Positions 1 through 7,924 are shown, counted from the first letter of the stretch. The stretch: 53,566 nucleotides of DNA from a virus (IMGVR_UViG_3300025133_000143:1-53566), one strand, 5' to 3'. The notes: generated from the sequence alone by a model not told the origin. Numbers and translations are program-made.

Positions 1-351
1 GGGGCGCGAAGCGAGTCGGACAACAGTGCACCCGGGGATTTCCCGACTACGAATAATGGGAAGCATCACTTTGTGAATATAATACTTGGCCCCCATGCTG
101 TCTTTGTTGGGATGAAATTTAATACGAATACGACTTACATATTTTTTCTGGAACTCGTTATACAACGACTCCATGGCAGTCACGATCGTGACACCGGGGA
201 TCGACCGAATATCCGCGAGAGTTTCTTCAATACCATACGACGACTCAATGGACAAAATTAATTCTACCTTGAACTGGCGCAGGTGATATTTATTCTCCTT
301 CAATAAATCCAAGTGATAATCTATAATGTCATCCAAATAAGTTTCCATCAT
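1..351 (-). CDS. Hypothetical protein, 3' end beyond window (partial)
   Basis: An open frame of 117 codons starts at an ATG ATG pair (351 and 348) and runs off the low-coordinate edge without a stop, so the C-terminus is missing. The N-terminal half is acidic and helical-looking; the middle reads SIPGVTIVTAMES and is followed by a basic stretch ending in RSREIPGCTVVRL. I do not recognise the family. The start lies 16 nt after the stop of the upstream membrane-protein gene. No strong ribosome binding site is visible. A copy of the late-type motif ACTATTTA ends only 3 nt before the ATG, too close to serve that ATG as a normal promoter. Confidence 0.6.
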   Translation of the reverse strand, partial: MMETYLDDIIDYHLDLLKENKYHLRQFKVELILSIESSYGIEETLADIRSIPGVTIVTAMESLYNEFQKKYVSRIRIKFHPNKDSMGAKYYIHKVMLPIIRSREIPGCTVVRLASRP

Positions 352-354
352 CTA

Positions 355-362
355 TAAATAGT
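355..362 (-). promoter_or_regulatory. ACTATTTA motif copy (doubtful promoter)
   Basis: The coding strand reads ATGAACTATTTATAG here, a full match to the 8-nt motif seen before virion genes. It lies only 3 nt upstream of the next start codon, so if it acts at -10 the transcript would begin inside the gene. It may be a chance match. Confidence 0.25.
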
Positions 363-367
363 TCATC

Positions 368-715
368 TCATTTCCAAAATACTTGAATCCCAACTATCGC
401 GAAAGATAAAGCAATACATACTAAAGTTTTGGGCGCGAACATATTTTCGTTAAAATAATAATAAGTGAGGAGGGGGAACACTAAATAAGAAAGACCGAAG
501 CCAACGAGTCGGGCGCCCCAGGCTTCGCCCAGTTCCTCCACGGCGAATTTCATTCCATACAGGAAAAAATATTGAGTGGGAATAGCAAAGATAAAAGGCA
601 ACCAATGGATATTATCCTTGCACCATTTCCAAATAAAAATACTATATGTTCCATACCATGCGGCGATGTGTCCCGCCGTGATCAAGAGCGCGGCGAGATA
701 AAGCTTGGTTGTCAT
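368..715 (-). CDS. Small integral membrane protein (four predicted helices)
   Basis: A 115-residue hydrophobic protein with about four membrane segments: roughly residues 5-28, 38-56, 70-88 and 95-113. The lysine-poor helices, the FIWKW and GARLVGFG motifs and the final QVFWK recall small four-helix (EmrE/DUF486-like) membrane proteins common in marine phages; that resemblance is from memory. Its start codon follows directly on the stop of the cupin gene (TAA then ATG), so the two are probably translationally coupled. Transport, membrane modification or superinfection exclusion are all possible; nothing here decides between them. Confidence 0.7.
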   Translation of the reverse strand: MTTKLYLAALLITAGHIAAWYGTYSIFIWKWCKDNIHWLPFIFAIPTQYFFLYGMKFAVEELGEAWGARLVGFGLSYLVFPLLTYYYFNENMFAPKTLVCIALSFAIVGIQVFWK

Positions 716-1054
716 TTAGTCGCGCTCGTAGTCATCAGAGAGCCGCACCACATCATCCAAATGATCGGTGCTAACTTCCATAAAGTCCACCGATCCAGAG
801 AGAGCCTGAAAGCGGTGAATCTGGCCCGGGCTGACATGAAACGAATCACCACACTCTATTTTTAGAACTATGCCTGATTCGTCTGTGTTATACAAGGTCC
901 CATTTATAACATACACCGTTTCTTCTTTTTCTTCGTGGTACTGTTTAGATAAGCGATGACCTGCATCGATATGCAAAAGCTTGCCCACATAATTTTTAGT
1001 CTGGGCCCAAATTATTTCATAACCCCAGGGTTTTTCAATTCTCTTCTGTTTCAC
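716..1054 (-). CDS. Single-domain cupin (mannose-6-phosphate isomerase type II-like)
   Basis: A 112-residue single cupin barrel. The KPWGYE start, the metal-site motif with QYH and the following acidic residues (residues ~39-47), and the second motif PGQIHRF (~77-83) match the C-terminal sugar-isomerase half of type II phosphomannose isomerase / GDP-mannose pyrophosphorylase proteins. The predicted metal-binding His and Glu are present, so an isomerase or epimerase acting on a hexose phosphate is plausible; the substrate cannot be read from the sequence. It starts with GTG and overlaps the preceding metallopeptidase gene by 20 nt. The next gene starts immediately after its stop. Confidence 0.75.
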   Translation of the reverse strand: MKQKRIEKPWGYEIIWAQTKNYVGKLLHIDAGHRLSKQYHEEKEETVYVINGTLYNTDESGIVLKIECGDSFHVSPGQIHRFQALSGSVDFMEVSTDHLDDVVRLSDDYERD

Positions 1055-1469
1055 ACATCACCCACTTTATATATTTAACCAGGCTCGAAGAATAGTTATA
1101 CTCAAACAACTCCGGGTCCAGTGAAATTCCCAATTGCTCACTTAATTTATATCCTTCATACCACGCCATCACTTCTTCTTCTAGTACAGCCATCTTGTCC
1201 TCCACCGTTTTGCGGCGGATCTTAGTCCGAGGCTTCTTGTTTTTATGTCGATATACCACATGGCCTGCCTCGTGCAATAATATTATTAATTGTAACTCAT
1301 CAGAGTGAGTATCATTAATAGAAATAATACCAGGATCGTCTGGGTCTTCAGGAACAAACCAATACTCATCCATCCCATCGCTATCATAATCCACATATAT
1401 ATCGTGCTCGTCTATCAAAAAAGCTTCTACGCATAACAAATCGTCGCACAGTTTCTTACTTGCGTCCAC
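1035..1469 (-). CDS. HExxH metallopeptidase-like protein (ImmA/IrrE-like)
   Basis: A 144-residue protein with the zinc-protease motif HEAGH at residues 66-70, preceded by the hydrophobic run LQLIILL. The glutamate-rich helix around 96-99 (LEEEVMAWYEG) is in the right place for a third ligand. This is the size and layout of ImmA/IrrE-type zinc peptidases, often found next to phage regulators, but no helix-turn-helix partner is visible nearby. The N-terminus is very acidic. The start is GTG at 1469, chosen because GGAGG lies just upstream. It overlaps both neighbours by 14-20 nt, suggesting a coupled run of small genes. The target is unknown. Confidence 0.65.
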   Translation of the reverse strand: MDASKKLCDDLLCVEAFLIDEHDIYVDYDSDGMDEYWFVPEDPDDPGIISINDTHSDELQLIILLHEAGHVVYRHKNKKPRTKIRRKTVEDKMAVLEEEVMAWYEGYKLSEQLGISLDPELFEYNYSSSLVKYIKWVMCETEEN

Positions 1470-1893
1470 GCTTCCTCCGCCCCTTCGGAGAATAGCCCTG
1501 CATGTTTCCGGATACGCCTTTTCCCCAAAAGTGTTTGTTTTTCTTTTGGTCGGTCAATAGAGAGATGGAAATTCTATTTTTATCTTTCTGGAAGTGGAAC
1601 CTATAACTTTCTAATGTTCCATACAAGGATTTCCGATGCCGCTTGGTTGGGGGTTTGTTTAAAAATATAAGACATCTTTCCACGATATCTTGTTCTTCCA
1701 ACCCCTCATTTAAATAATAGGCTATCCCCTTTGTGGGAACGAGGTAAGCGACCACGGACCATTTTTTAAATCCAAAGTTTTCGATGGGCAAATAACATCC
1801 CTCATATATTCCTAATTTTTTCTTTTCATCTGGGCCACCCGATAAAACCTCACCGTATTCCCCAATGGGTTCGAAATAACATTCGATTTCCAT
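1456..1893 (-). CDS. Hypothetical protein with basic C-terminus
   Basis: A 145-residue protein that I do not recognise. Residues ~60-90 contain a YYLNEGLEEQDIVERC stretch that looks helical, and the last ~15 residues are almost all Lys, Arg and Gly, suggesting RNA or DNA contact. An upstream GTG at 1899 is possible, but it abuts the AGGGG ribosome site, while the ATG at 1893 sits about 5 nt from it, so I chose the ATG. It overlaps the downstream metallopeptidase start by 14 nt and begins right at the stop of the upstream gene. Confidence 0.55.
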   Translation of the reverse strand: MEIECYFEPIGEYGEVLSGGPDEKKKLGIYEGCYLPIENFGFKKWSVVAYLVPTKGIAYYLNEGLEEQDIVERCLIFLNKPPTKRHRKSLYGTLESYRFHFQKDKNRISISLLTDQKKNKHFWGKGVSGNMQGYSPKGRRKRGRK

Positions 1894-1895
1894 TT

Positions 1896-2195
1896 TCACC
1901 CCTGCAATAGCTGTCTTTGGTTCACATGAAGCTTTTTATGTACCTCGGCTACAGAACCTATAACAATAATATCTTGCCCATAAGTTCCCTTGTTCAATGA
2001 GAGGGTTGTAAATTCTTGACGACTATCTAATTCTTGCGGTAGGCGCCCCTCCTTTAATAATCCTAGCATGTCATAACTTTCACGAATACAGACTACATGG
2101 ACTGGATTAATAAAAATAGTGCGGACCGAATAGGCTTGGCCGCGTTGAGTGTTTCCTTCGTTTCTGTCGAAAATTTCGACGAGTTGCACATTCAT
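1896..2195 (-). CDS. Hypothetical protein
   Basis: A 99-residue protein with alternating beta-type hydrophobic stretches (VQLVEIF, TIFINPVHVVCI, DIIVIGSVAEV), suggesting a small beta-rich fold. I do not recognise it. A GGAGGCACA site precedes the ATG at 2195. It overlaps the upstream gene by 4 nt (ATGA) and is part of the same tight string of small genes. Confidence 0.55.
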   Translation of the reverse strand: MNVQLVEIFDRNEGNTQRGQAYSVRTIFINPVHVVCIRESYDMLGLLKEGRLPQELDSRQEFTTLSLNKGTYGQDIIVIGSVAEVHKKLHVNQRQLLQG

Positions 2196-2422
2196 TGTGC
2201 CTCCTTTAGTGGATAAGTGTGTTGTTCATTTACGCACCACAATTCTCCATCATAAAAAACTTTCAACCAAACTTGATTGGCTTGGACTTTTTTAATAAAC
2301 ATTAAATGTTGTGGTGTTTTAGTTATATGTGTTTTTTCTATGTCTGAGGTCTGGGCCGCAAATCTATAGAGCGTAACCTCAGAAGGGATATATACATATT
2401 CCCCTTGTTTAAAATTATTCAT
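2192..2422 (-). CDS. Hypothetical small protein
   Basis: A 76-residue protein starting MNNFKQGEYVYIPSEV. The pattern of short strands (EYVYIP, HLMFIKKVQ, QVWLKVFYDGELW) suggests a small SH3-like barrel. The function is unknown. GGAGG lies 9 nt before the ATG. It overlaps the upstream gene by 8 nt and the downstream gene by 4 nt. Confidence 0.55.
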   Translation of the reverse strand: MNNFKQGEYVYIPSEVTLYRFAAQTSDIEKTHITKTPQHLMFIKKVQANQVWLKVFYDGELWCVNEQHTYPLKEAQ

Positions 2423-2726
2423 CTTTTATTTCCTCCGTAGGAACCGCTGGATACTCAGGAGCGACAGCTTCCACCGAGGGAATCTGCGCTAAAGTTTGAG
2501 CATAGCCGCTCAATAATTTCATGCATTCTTCTAGACGGATATCGGCTGTAGCCATTTTCATTCTCACCTTATCCAGTTCATCAATGCATGTCAATGCATC
2601 CCGACCGATAGCGCGTGATAACTGTCCATGCAGTGAGCGAATTTCCTCATTGCATTCTATTAACATTCTCTCTATTTCGCGAGGCACGTCTTCCAATTCA
2701 GCGGAATAAACAATATTTACTCTCAT
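2415..2726 (-). CDS. Helical hypothetical protein conserved in aquatic phages
   Basis: A 103-residue protein beginning with a strand (MRVNIVYSAELEDVP) followed by two long amphipathic helices (about 17-45 and 50-82), likely forming a coiled coil, and a proline-rich acidic tail. From memory, short proteins of this layout are frequent in marine T4-like phages; no function is assigned. The start is ATG with GGAG 5 nt upstream. Confidence 0.6.
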   Translation of the reverse strand: MRVNIVYSAELEDVPREIERMLIECNEEIRSLHGQLSRAIGRDALTCIDELDKVRMKMATADIRLEECMKLLSGYAQTLAQIPSVEAVAPEYPAVPTEEIKDE

Positions 2727-2737
2727 CTAAGCTCCGT

Positions 2738-3013
2738 CTATTTAAAAAATGTATGCCAGATAGTAGCGCATCCCAAGCCGATAATAGCTGTGATGATGGC
2801 CCAGCCAATTTTATCCGTTTGGGCTTTCCACAACTCTAGTGCTCGCAAACGTGCATATAATCCCTCTTCGGGATTATAAATGGCATCTTTAATTTTGCTA
2901 ACATCTTCTGACATTTTCGACTGACATAGCAGGATATTATCAATCCCGTCCGCCATTCTTTCTAGTTTACCATCCAACTCTACAATATCAATCTTGGTTA
3001 CCTCATCACTCAT
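2738..3013 (-). CDS. Coiled-coil protein with C-terminal membrane anchor
   Basis: A 91-residue protein. The first ~65 residues form an amphipathic helix (VELDGKLERMADGIDNILL and following), and residues ~70-88 are a single hydrophobic membrane span (WAIITAIIGLGCATIW). I chose the ATG at 3013 because GGGAGG lies 9 nt upstream; an earlier in-frame TTG at 3031 has no such site. The shape recalls XhlA/holin-associated or tail-anchored small phage proteins, but no endolysin is seen nearby, so a lysis role is only a guess. Confidence 0.6.
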   Translation of the reverse strand: MSDEVTKIDIVELDGKLERMADGIDNILLCQSKMSEDVSKIKDAIYNPEEGLYARLRALELWKAQTDKIGWAIITAIIGLGCATIWHTFFK

Positions 3014-3057
3014 GAGTCGAAGTCCTCCCAACGTTCGTAAGTAGTTCCATAAGTTAT

Positions 3058-4626
3058 CTATTTCTGGATAATTGCGTAATTGGTAGTTAGAAGAGTACCG
3101 GCCACCGAAGCTGCATTTTCGAGAGCCGTCCGCGTAACCTTAACAGGATCTACAATTCCTGTGGCCACCATATCCACAATACCATCCGATATAAAATCCC
3201 ACCCACACCCGGGTTCACAATCTTTCAGAGCCGCAAAAATTAAATCTGGAGAACTCCCTGCGTTCAGGGCCATTTGGCGCAGAGGTGCACCGAGCGATTG
3301 TTTAAGAATCTCTGCTCCCACTCGCTGGTCTTCGTTTTCGGGCTCGATTCTAATAGCATCAGCACAACGTAATAGAGTTACGCCGCCGCCTGGGATAATC
3401 CCCTCCAACTGGGCCGACTTAACTGCCTCAAGTGCATCCTCAATACGATGCTTCTTTTCTATCATTTCTATGGCAGTGGGCGCCCCAACTTGAATAACTG
3501 CTACCCCGCTCGCTAACCGAGCGATGCGCTCCTGTAGTTTTTCACAGGCATGTAAGTCATCCTCATGTTTAAACTGTTCCTTCAGAGACTCCACGCGCAA
3601 GTCCAACAAGTCAGTGTTTCCCTTCCCCCCCACAACGGTGGTCTGATATCGTGTTACTTCTATCTTTTGGGCGCTTCCGAAATCCACAAGCTTTACTTCC
3701 TTGAGGCGCTTCCCATCACCGCGACTTACAAAAGTGGCGCCACATGACAGTGCAAGGTCGCGTAAAATATTAATTCGATCCTCTCCATATGAAGGGGCTT
3801 TGATAGCGGCGATCTTGAGAGTGCCCCGAATAGCGTTCATAATCATGGCCGCCAGCGCTTGGCCTTCTATTTCGGGAGCGAAGAAAATTAGGGGTCGACC
3901 TTCCCTAGCCGCCAGTTCCAAAATAGGAAATATCTCCTGGACATTATCAATCTTTTCATCGGTCACCAAAAGCATAGGATCTTCATAAAGAAGAGTGCGC
4001 CGTCGCTCGTCAGTTACAAAAGCTGACGCGGCGTAGCCCGCTTGGAGAATAAAGCCCTCTTTTAAATCAAGTACCGTCTGATTAGAACTCGATTCCTCTA
4101 CGGTGATAGCGCCGTCTTTCCCTGCACAATCAACGGCGCGAGCGATAAGCTGCCCTAAATAATTATCATTGTTGGCAGAGATGGCGGCAACATTAGCTAT
4201 TTCATCAATAGAGGAGATGGGCTCGGCCAACTCTTTAAGTCTGCGCACAACTTGGTTGACTGCTTTGTCAATGCCGCGCTTTAATTCGATGGGGGCTGCT
4301 CCAGCGGAAATATATCTTTGGGCGCTTTGCAAAATTGCCCGGGCTAAAATCGTTGCTGTTGTAGTTCCATCCCCAGCATCTTCGTTGGTCTGACTGGCTG
4401 CAAGTTTAATTATTTGAACTGCAGCATCCTGGAACGGATCATCAAGATCCACAAAGCCTGCGACGGTTACGCCGTCTTTTGTTATAATGGGGACTTTCCC
4501 CTTCTCTTGCAAAATAACATTCCTCCCCCTTGGACCAAGGGTTGAAGCTACGTTATCTGCGAGAACATTGATTCCTTCTAGAATCTTCTGGTTTAAGTTA
4601 GAACCAGAGTCATAATGTTTAGTCAA
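3058..4626 (-). CDS. groEL: Chaperonin GroEL (phage-encoded, 60 kDa)
   Basis: A full-length group I chaperonin of 522 residues that folds proteins in an ATP-driven double ring. Visible hallmarks: TLGPRGRNV near residue 30, Asp51 in TKDGVTVA, the nucleotide loop GDGTTTATIL (85-94), the IEDALEAVKSA segment matching the catalytic Asp398 region of the E. coli protein, EGIIPGGG, and a C-terminal ENAASVAGTLL. The usual GGM-repeat tail is absent; the protein ends soon after the last equatorial helix. The start is a TTG with GAGGT just upstream, and no in-frame ATG exists there. It overlaps the 645-residue upstream gene by 8 nt. A GroES-like gene lies 16 kb away. It probably folds phage virion proteins (inference). 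Confidence 0.95.
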   Translation of the reverse strand: MTKHYDSGSNLNQKILEGINVLADNVASTLGPRGRNVILQEKGKVPIITKDGVTVAGFVDLDDPFQDAAVQIIKLAASQTNEDAGDGTTTATILARAILQSAQRYISAGAAPIELKRGIDKAVNQVVRRLKELAEPISSIDEIANVAAISANNDNYLGQLIARAVDCAGKDGAITVEESSSNQTVLDLKEGFILQAGYAASAFVTDERRRTLLYEDPMLLVTDEKIDNVQEIFPILELAAREGRPLIFFAPEIEGQALAAMIMNAIRGTLKIAAIKAPSYGEDRINILRDLALSCGATFVSRGDGKRLKEVKLVDFGSAQKIEVTRYQTTVVGGKGNTDLLDLRVESLKEQFKHEDDLHACEKLQERIARLASGVAVIQVGAPTAIEMIEKKHRIEDALEAVKSAQLEGIIPGGGVTLLRCADAIRIEPENEDQRVGAEILKQSLGAPLRQMALNAGSSPDLIFAALKDCEPGCGWDFISDGIVDMVATGIVDPVKVTRTALENAASVAGTLLTTNYAIIQK

Positions 4627-6556
4627 TTATTACCTCGTCTTTTTTATATTCTTTCTGTTCGCGAATCCCCCGGCCGCCTGGAACTCGTTTCCCGGTCGAG
4701 CCCGGTTGCTTGCCACGGCTGAAGTTATATTTGCCAGCGTCAGGTACATCGCCTTTCATCACCTGCTCGGTTTTCTTATCAATATTTTTAGCGGCGTCCT
4801 GGGCCTGTTTTGCCACATTGCCATCCTTCATGCCGTCGGAAACATATTTGTTTAAACTATCGGTGAGAGTTTTGAGGCTCGTAAAAATTTCGAAGATGGC
4901 CGCGTTTAAATTATTAACTGTGCTCTGGAGTACATCTTCTACAGTTTCGCGACCAATCTGGGTCTTCCCCACGATGTATTCATTCCCATAAGGATAAAGG
5001 TTGGTTTGGTCGACCTTGCCCATATTTTTTCCCAAGCTGGCGCCAGACAAACTAAAACGGGATCCCGTGTCGAGCGCTCCCTTAGTATGAGCGAGGGCAA
5101 ACTTATATAACTCTTTGTTCTTTTTCCGGAAGTCAGCGAGGAGTTCATAAGAAATCTTAGCATCCATCGTGTCATATAATTCCGCTTTAAAAGTATTACG
5201 CTCTTTGTTCTTCGGAGTGGAGGCGCCAAATTTCTTGTACCGCTTCATTGCGTTACTGAGAGCATCCAAAACAAGAAGTTGTTTATTGACCTCTTCGGTG
5301 CTCGGCGGCGCCTTTTCTTCTAGGACGAGGTCGGAGGTACCCTCCACAAACCCCTGATATCGGCTGCGGATTTTCTTCTTGTCATCAGTAAAAACAGAGG
5401 GAAGTTTTTTAAATTGAGCTTGAGTCGAAGGAATAAATGAGGAACTGGTCGCGGTGCGCCAAGTACCATCTACCGGGTTGATAACCGTGGCATAAAAGAG
5501 ATCCACCAACTCATCGATCTCTTCTTTTGGAATCCCTTGGGCCAAAAGAGCCTCTTCGAAGGCCAAATTAAAATACTCATAATATATGGTATGAGTCCGA
5601 GTTCCGGGTTCGGGAATGGTTATGGATTTTAAAAATTGAGGATCCTTAAATTTATTTTCTATATCGGCATCTTGGAATTGTTTGGGCAATATAAGATTAC
5701 TGACATACTTGGCGTTGCCAACGTAATATAGGATGTCGATTACATTATCTAATGTAAAATTAAAAGCCATCCACTTAAGTGCACCTGTTTTCTTCAATGC
5801 ATCGCCACCTGTGAAATCTTTAGTTACAAGAATATACTCCATTATTGGCTTGCGTAATAGATCTTGCATTAATTGTCTTAAAGAACCACCCACCTCTAAA
5901 CCAGCCTCGGCATATAACTTAAGAGAAATGGGGTGAGTTGCTCCCTCCATGGGAAAAGTCTCTGATTTATCATCATCGCTGGTAGGGGGGTTATCTTCGC
6001 GTTCATATTCCACATCAGCAATAGTACTGGCGCCAGCGGCTGGTACTTGTCGGCCAGTTTTTGCGTCTATCAAAACTGCCACAAAAGATTCAAAAGCAAA
6101 ACCTGCTGCCGATGGGTTAAATCCCACAACAATCTCTGTCAACGTTCTATAAAAAACAAGATAAGAAATAATTTTAGAAATCTTATCACTAGCGGAAGTA
6201 AAATCGGTGGGCTCCATCTCTCCATCAAAGAAGCGATTCAAGGTTTGTAGTTTGGCTCGCAAGTCAGTGCCCGAGATATTTTTCAAATAAGAAGCCAGTT
6301 CAGTCCTGAACCCGTCAGCCTCATTACCCTCCGAGGATGCTAAATGTCCCCATCCAATTTCCGATATAGTCGGAAGAGGAATCAAATCAAGAGTAAAAGT
6401 CTGACTTGTCGTTTTCAGGTTCTCTCTCTCACTCAAGAGAGCGTGCAGTGGAATTGCCTGTTCTAATACCTCATCGATCATTTCCAAAATAAGGTGGAGG
6501 GAGTTACCCTCCGCACGTCGCTTCTGTTCTTTTAAAATAAGTTTATCAATATTCAT
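4619..6556 (-). CDS. Large protein with possible PD-(D/E)xK nuclease core
   Basis: A 645-residue protein of unknown family. Residues ~150-215 contain Glu156 in GFAFESF, Asp181 in TIADVEY and Lys213 in PISLKLY, the order and local strand context of a restriction-endonuclease-like (PD-(D/E)xK) core with Ser in place of the second acid. The rest is helical, with a Lys/Gly-rich disordered C-terminal ~60 residues (GKQPGSTGKRVPGGRGIR). Its last 8 nt overlap groEL, so it may be a client or partner. Proteins of this kind occur in marine phages as unassigned or virion-associated proteins (memory only). It could equally be a structural protein with a chance motif. Confidence 0.6.
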   Translation of the reverse strand: MNIDKLILKEQKRRAEGNSLHLILEMIDEVLEQAIPLHALLSERENLKTTSQTFTLDLIPLPTISEIGWGHLASSEGNEADGFRTELASYLKNISGTDLRAKLQTLNRFFDGEMEPTDFTSASDKISKIISYLVFYRTLTEIVVGFNPSAAGFAFESFVAVLIDAKTGRQVPAAGASTIADVEYEREDNPPTSDDDKSETFPMEGATHPISLKLYAEAGLEVGGSLRQLMQDLLRKPIMEYILVTKDFTGGDALKKTGALKWMAFNFTLDNVIDILYYVGNAKYVSNLILPKQFQDADIENKFKDPQFLKSITIPEPGTRTHTIYYEYFNLAFEEALLAQGIPKEEIDELVDLFYATVINPVDGTWRTATSSSFIPSTQAQFKKLPSVFTDDKKKIRSRYQGFVEGTSDLVLEEKAPPSTEEVNKQLLVLDALSNAMKRYKKFGASTPKNKERNTFKAELYDTMDAKISYELLADFRKKNKELYKFALAHTKGALDTGSRFSLSGASLGKNMGKVDQTNLYPYGNEYIVGKTQIGRETVEDVLQSTVNNLNAAIFEIFTSLKTLTDSLNKYVSDGMKDGNVAKQAQDAAKNIDKKTEQVMKGDVPDAGKYNFSRGKQPGSTGKRVPGGRGIREQKEYKKDEVIID

Positions 6557-6588
6557 GTTAATAATTAGTCTCTTAAATTTCGTTTGGC

Positions 6589-7176
6589 TTATACAATTAT
6601 ATCTGCGATTCCATAATCTACAGCTTCTTCAGCAGACAAATAAACGTTTTGATTTTTAGATACCAGGCGCTTTAATTGAGAATATTTTAAGTTAGTCTCT
6701 GCTTCGAGCGCGCGAAAATATTGTTCTTGAAGTTTGTTTACCTCCCTCATCTCCACCTTGAGAGTGGAGACTGACCCAATGTTCGCCGCACTGCACTGGT
6801 GAATCATCACTCGGCAATATTTCCCTATTTTTCGATGGCCTGGTGTCCCTGCCGCCAAGATTAATACCCCGGCTGACATCACTTTACCGATGGCGAATGT
6901 TTCGATGGGCTGCGAGGCCCGGTGATAGCGCATTATATCATAGATGGCAAACATTTCACTCGCGTGTCCGCCAGGAGTGGAGATTATAATCTCAATGGGT
7001 TTTTCGGTCTCTGTGTCCATCGCCAAGGCGTGAATCCCAAAAATTACTTCCGAAGCCACCTCTTCATTAATTTCTCCAAACAACCCAATAGTACGAAACT
7101 TCTCCTCTACTTGGGCAAAGTTCTCTTCGGGGCCCTTTTCTTCTTCTTCGTGTGCATCTTCTTCATGAGTTAACAT
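6589..7176 (-). CDS. ClpP-like serine protease subunit with altered triad
   Basis: A 195-residue protein of the ClpP fold: STPGG at 66-70 (oxyanion strand), nucleophile Ser101 in KVMSAGVLI, His126 in CRVMIHQ, and the LSAEEAVDYGIAD end shared with ClpP. In E. coli ClpP the third residue is an Asp in the sequence just before LSA; here that position reads NVYLSA, giving Asn177. The first ~25 residues are acidic and could be a leader. It may act in prohead maturation, in hijacking host ClpX/ClpA, or as an inactive subunit. GGAGAG precedes the ATG. It overlaps the upstream gene by 14 nt. Confidence 0.88.
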   Translation of the reverse strand: MLTHEEDAHEEEEKGPEENFAQVEEKFRTIGLFGEINEEVASEVIFGIHALAMDTETEKPIEIIISTPGGHASEMFAIYDIMRYHRASQPIETFAIGKVMSAGVLILAAGTPGHRKIGKYCRVMIHQCSAANIGSVSTLKVEMREVNKLQEQYFRALEAETNLKYSQLKRLVSKNQNVYLSAEEAVDYGIADIIV

Positions 7177-7495
7177 TAACTCTCCTTTTTTGAATAGACT
7201 GGTAAGCTAGTCCCAGTTTGTAGGCTTTAGGCTTGCCGCTACGAGGGCCGATTTCCACCAAATTAAAAGTGGCCGATCGAGCCCAGGATTTCCAGGCTTG
7301 CTCTGTTTCAAATTCTCTTTTAAAAAGCAACGTGGATTCTTTGGTTTTGGGATTGTATCCCTCGCCGTGGGTTATCCACTCCTTAAATGCTTTGCGAATT
7401 CTGTTTTCTTTTCTTTTGCCAGTAATGTGATCAACCTGCAGTATGTAGGTTGTTGTGGTTCCTGGTACGCTATGTTTCCATGCTGTTGCTTTCAC
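7163..7495 (-). CDS. Hypothetical basic protein
   Basis: A protein of about 110 residues, rich in Lys, Arg and Trp, with a central HITGKRKENRIRKAFKEW helix that could bind nucleic acid. I do not recognise it. An ATG at 7519 opens the frame, but it directly follows the -10 box of a good promoter (7520-7525), so a transcript from that promoter would begin inside it. A GTG at 7495 has GGGAG about 6 nt upstream and fits the promoter, so I chose it; the longer form remains possible from read-through. Confidence 0.5.
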   Translation of the reverse strand: MKATAWKHSVPGTTTTYILQVDHITGKRKENRIRKAFKEWITHGEGYNPKTKESTLLFKREFETEQAWKSWARSATFNLVEIGPRSGKPKAYKLGLAYQSIQKRRVNVNS

Positions 7496-7519
7496 TTCTT
7501 TCTCCCAAATAGTACTCAT

Positions 7520-7548
7520 ATTATAACACCTTTTTTAACTAGATGCAA
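7520..7548 (-). promoter_or_regulatory. Sigma70-type promoter before the ClpP operon
   Basis: The coding strand reads TTGCAT, 17 nt, TATAAT, with GTGT just before the -10 (extended TGn). It would drive the basic protein, the ClpP-like gene and possibly the genes down to groEL. Positions: -35 at 7543-7548, -10 at 7520-7525. Confidence 0.65.
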
Positions 7549-7924
7549 GCATTTTCTTTCTTTCTTTTTCTAAAAATTGCATCGCTTCCTTCCAATCATC
7601 GTATTCAACGATTCTCTTATAGGTAGGTGGGTAACGATCCATTAGCCTTTTAATTGATTCTTTTTGCCATCTTTCTAAATTAAATTCGTCCTCGTTGATG
7701 GTAATTTTAACCACATTTTTATTATAATCAAGTTGTTTCATGAATCGTTGTTTGATTACTTTTAAAAAAACAGCGTCCTCCATGGATAGGGCCAGCATTT
7801 GAAGGCACATGTATTCTGTTTCTTTAAACATGAGAATGCTCAGGCCTGACCCGAGCGCATAACTCATAAAAATAGTGACCATGACACCACAGCCGAAGCC
7901 TACCAGTAACATTACTATCTCCAT
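7535..7924 (-). CDS. Membrane-anchored hypothetical protein
   Basis: A 129-residue protein with one N-terminal membrane span (about residues 3-30, VMLLVGFGCGVMVTIFMSYA) and a charged cytoplasmic domain of ~95 residues. I chose the ATG at 7924 because TGGAG lies 5 nt upstream; a GTG two codons earlier is the alternative. The family is not recognised. It follows the internal head protein gene, separated by a perfect 10-bp hairpin, so its expression from that operon may be reduced. Confidence 0.6.
   Translation of the reverse strand: MEIVMLLVGFGCGVMVTIFMSYALGSGLSILMFKETEYMCLQMLALSMEDAVFLKVIKQRFMKQLDYNKNVVKITINEDEFNLERWQKESIKRLMDRYPPTYKRIVEYDDWKEAMQFLEKERKKMLASS

Noticed and set aside
3080-3493. 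Plus-strand open frame opposite groEL
   Set aside because: GroEL is unambiguous on the minus strand; this frame has no motif and no ribosome site.
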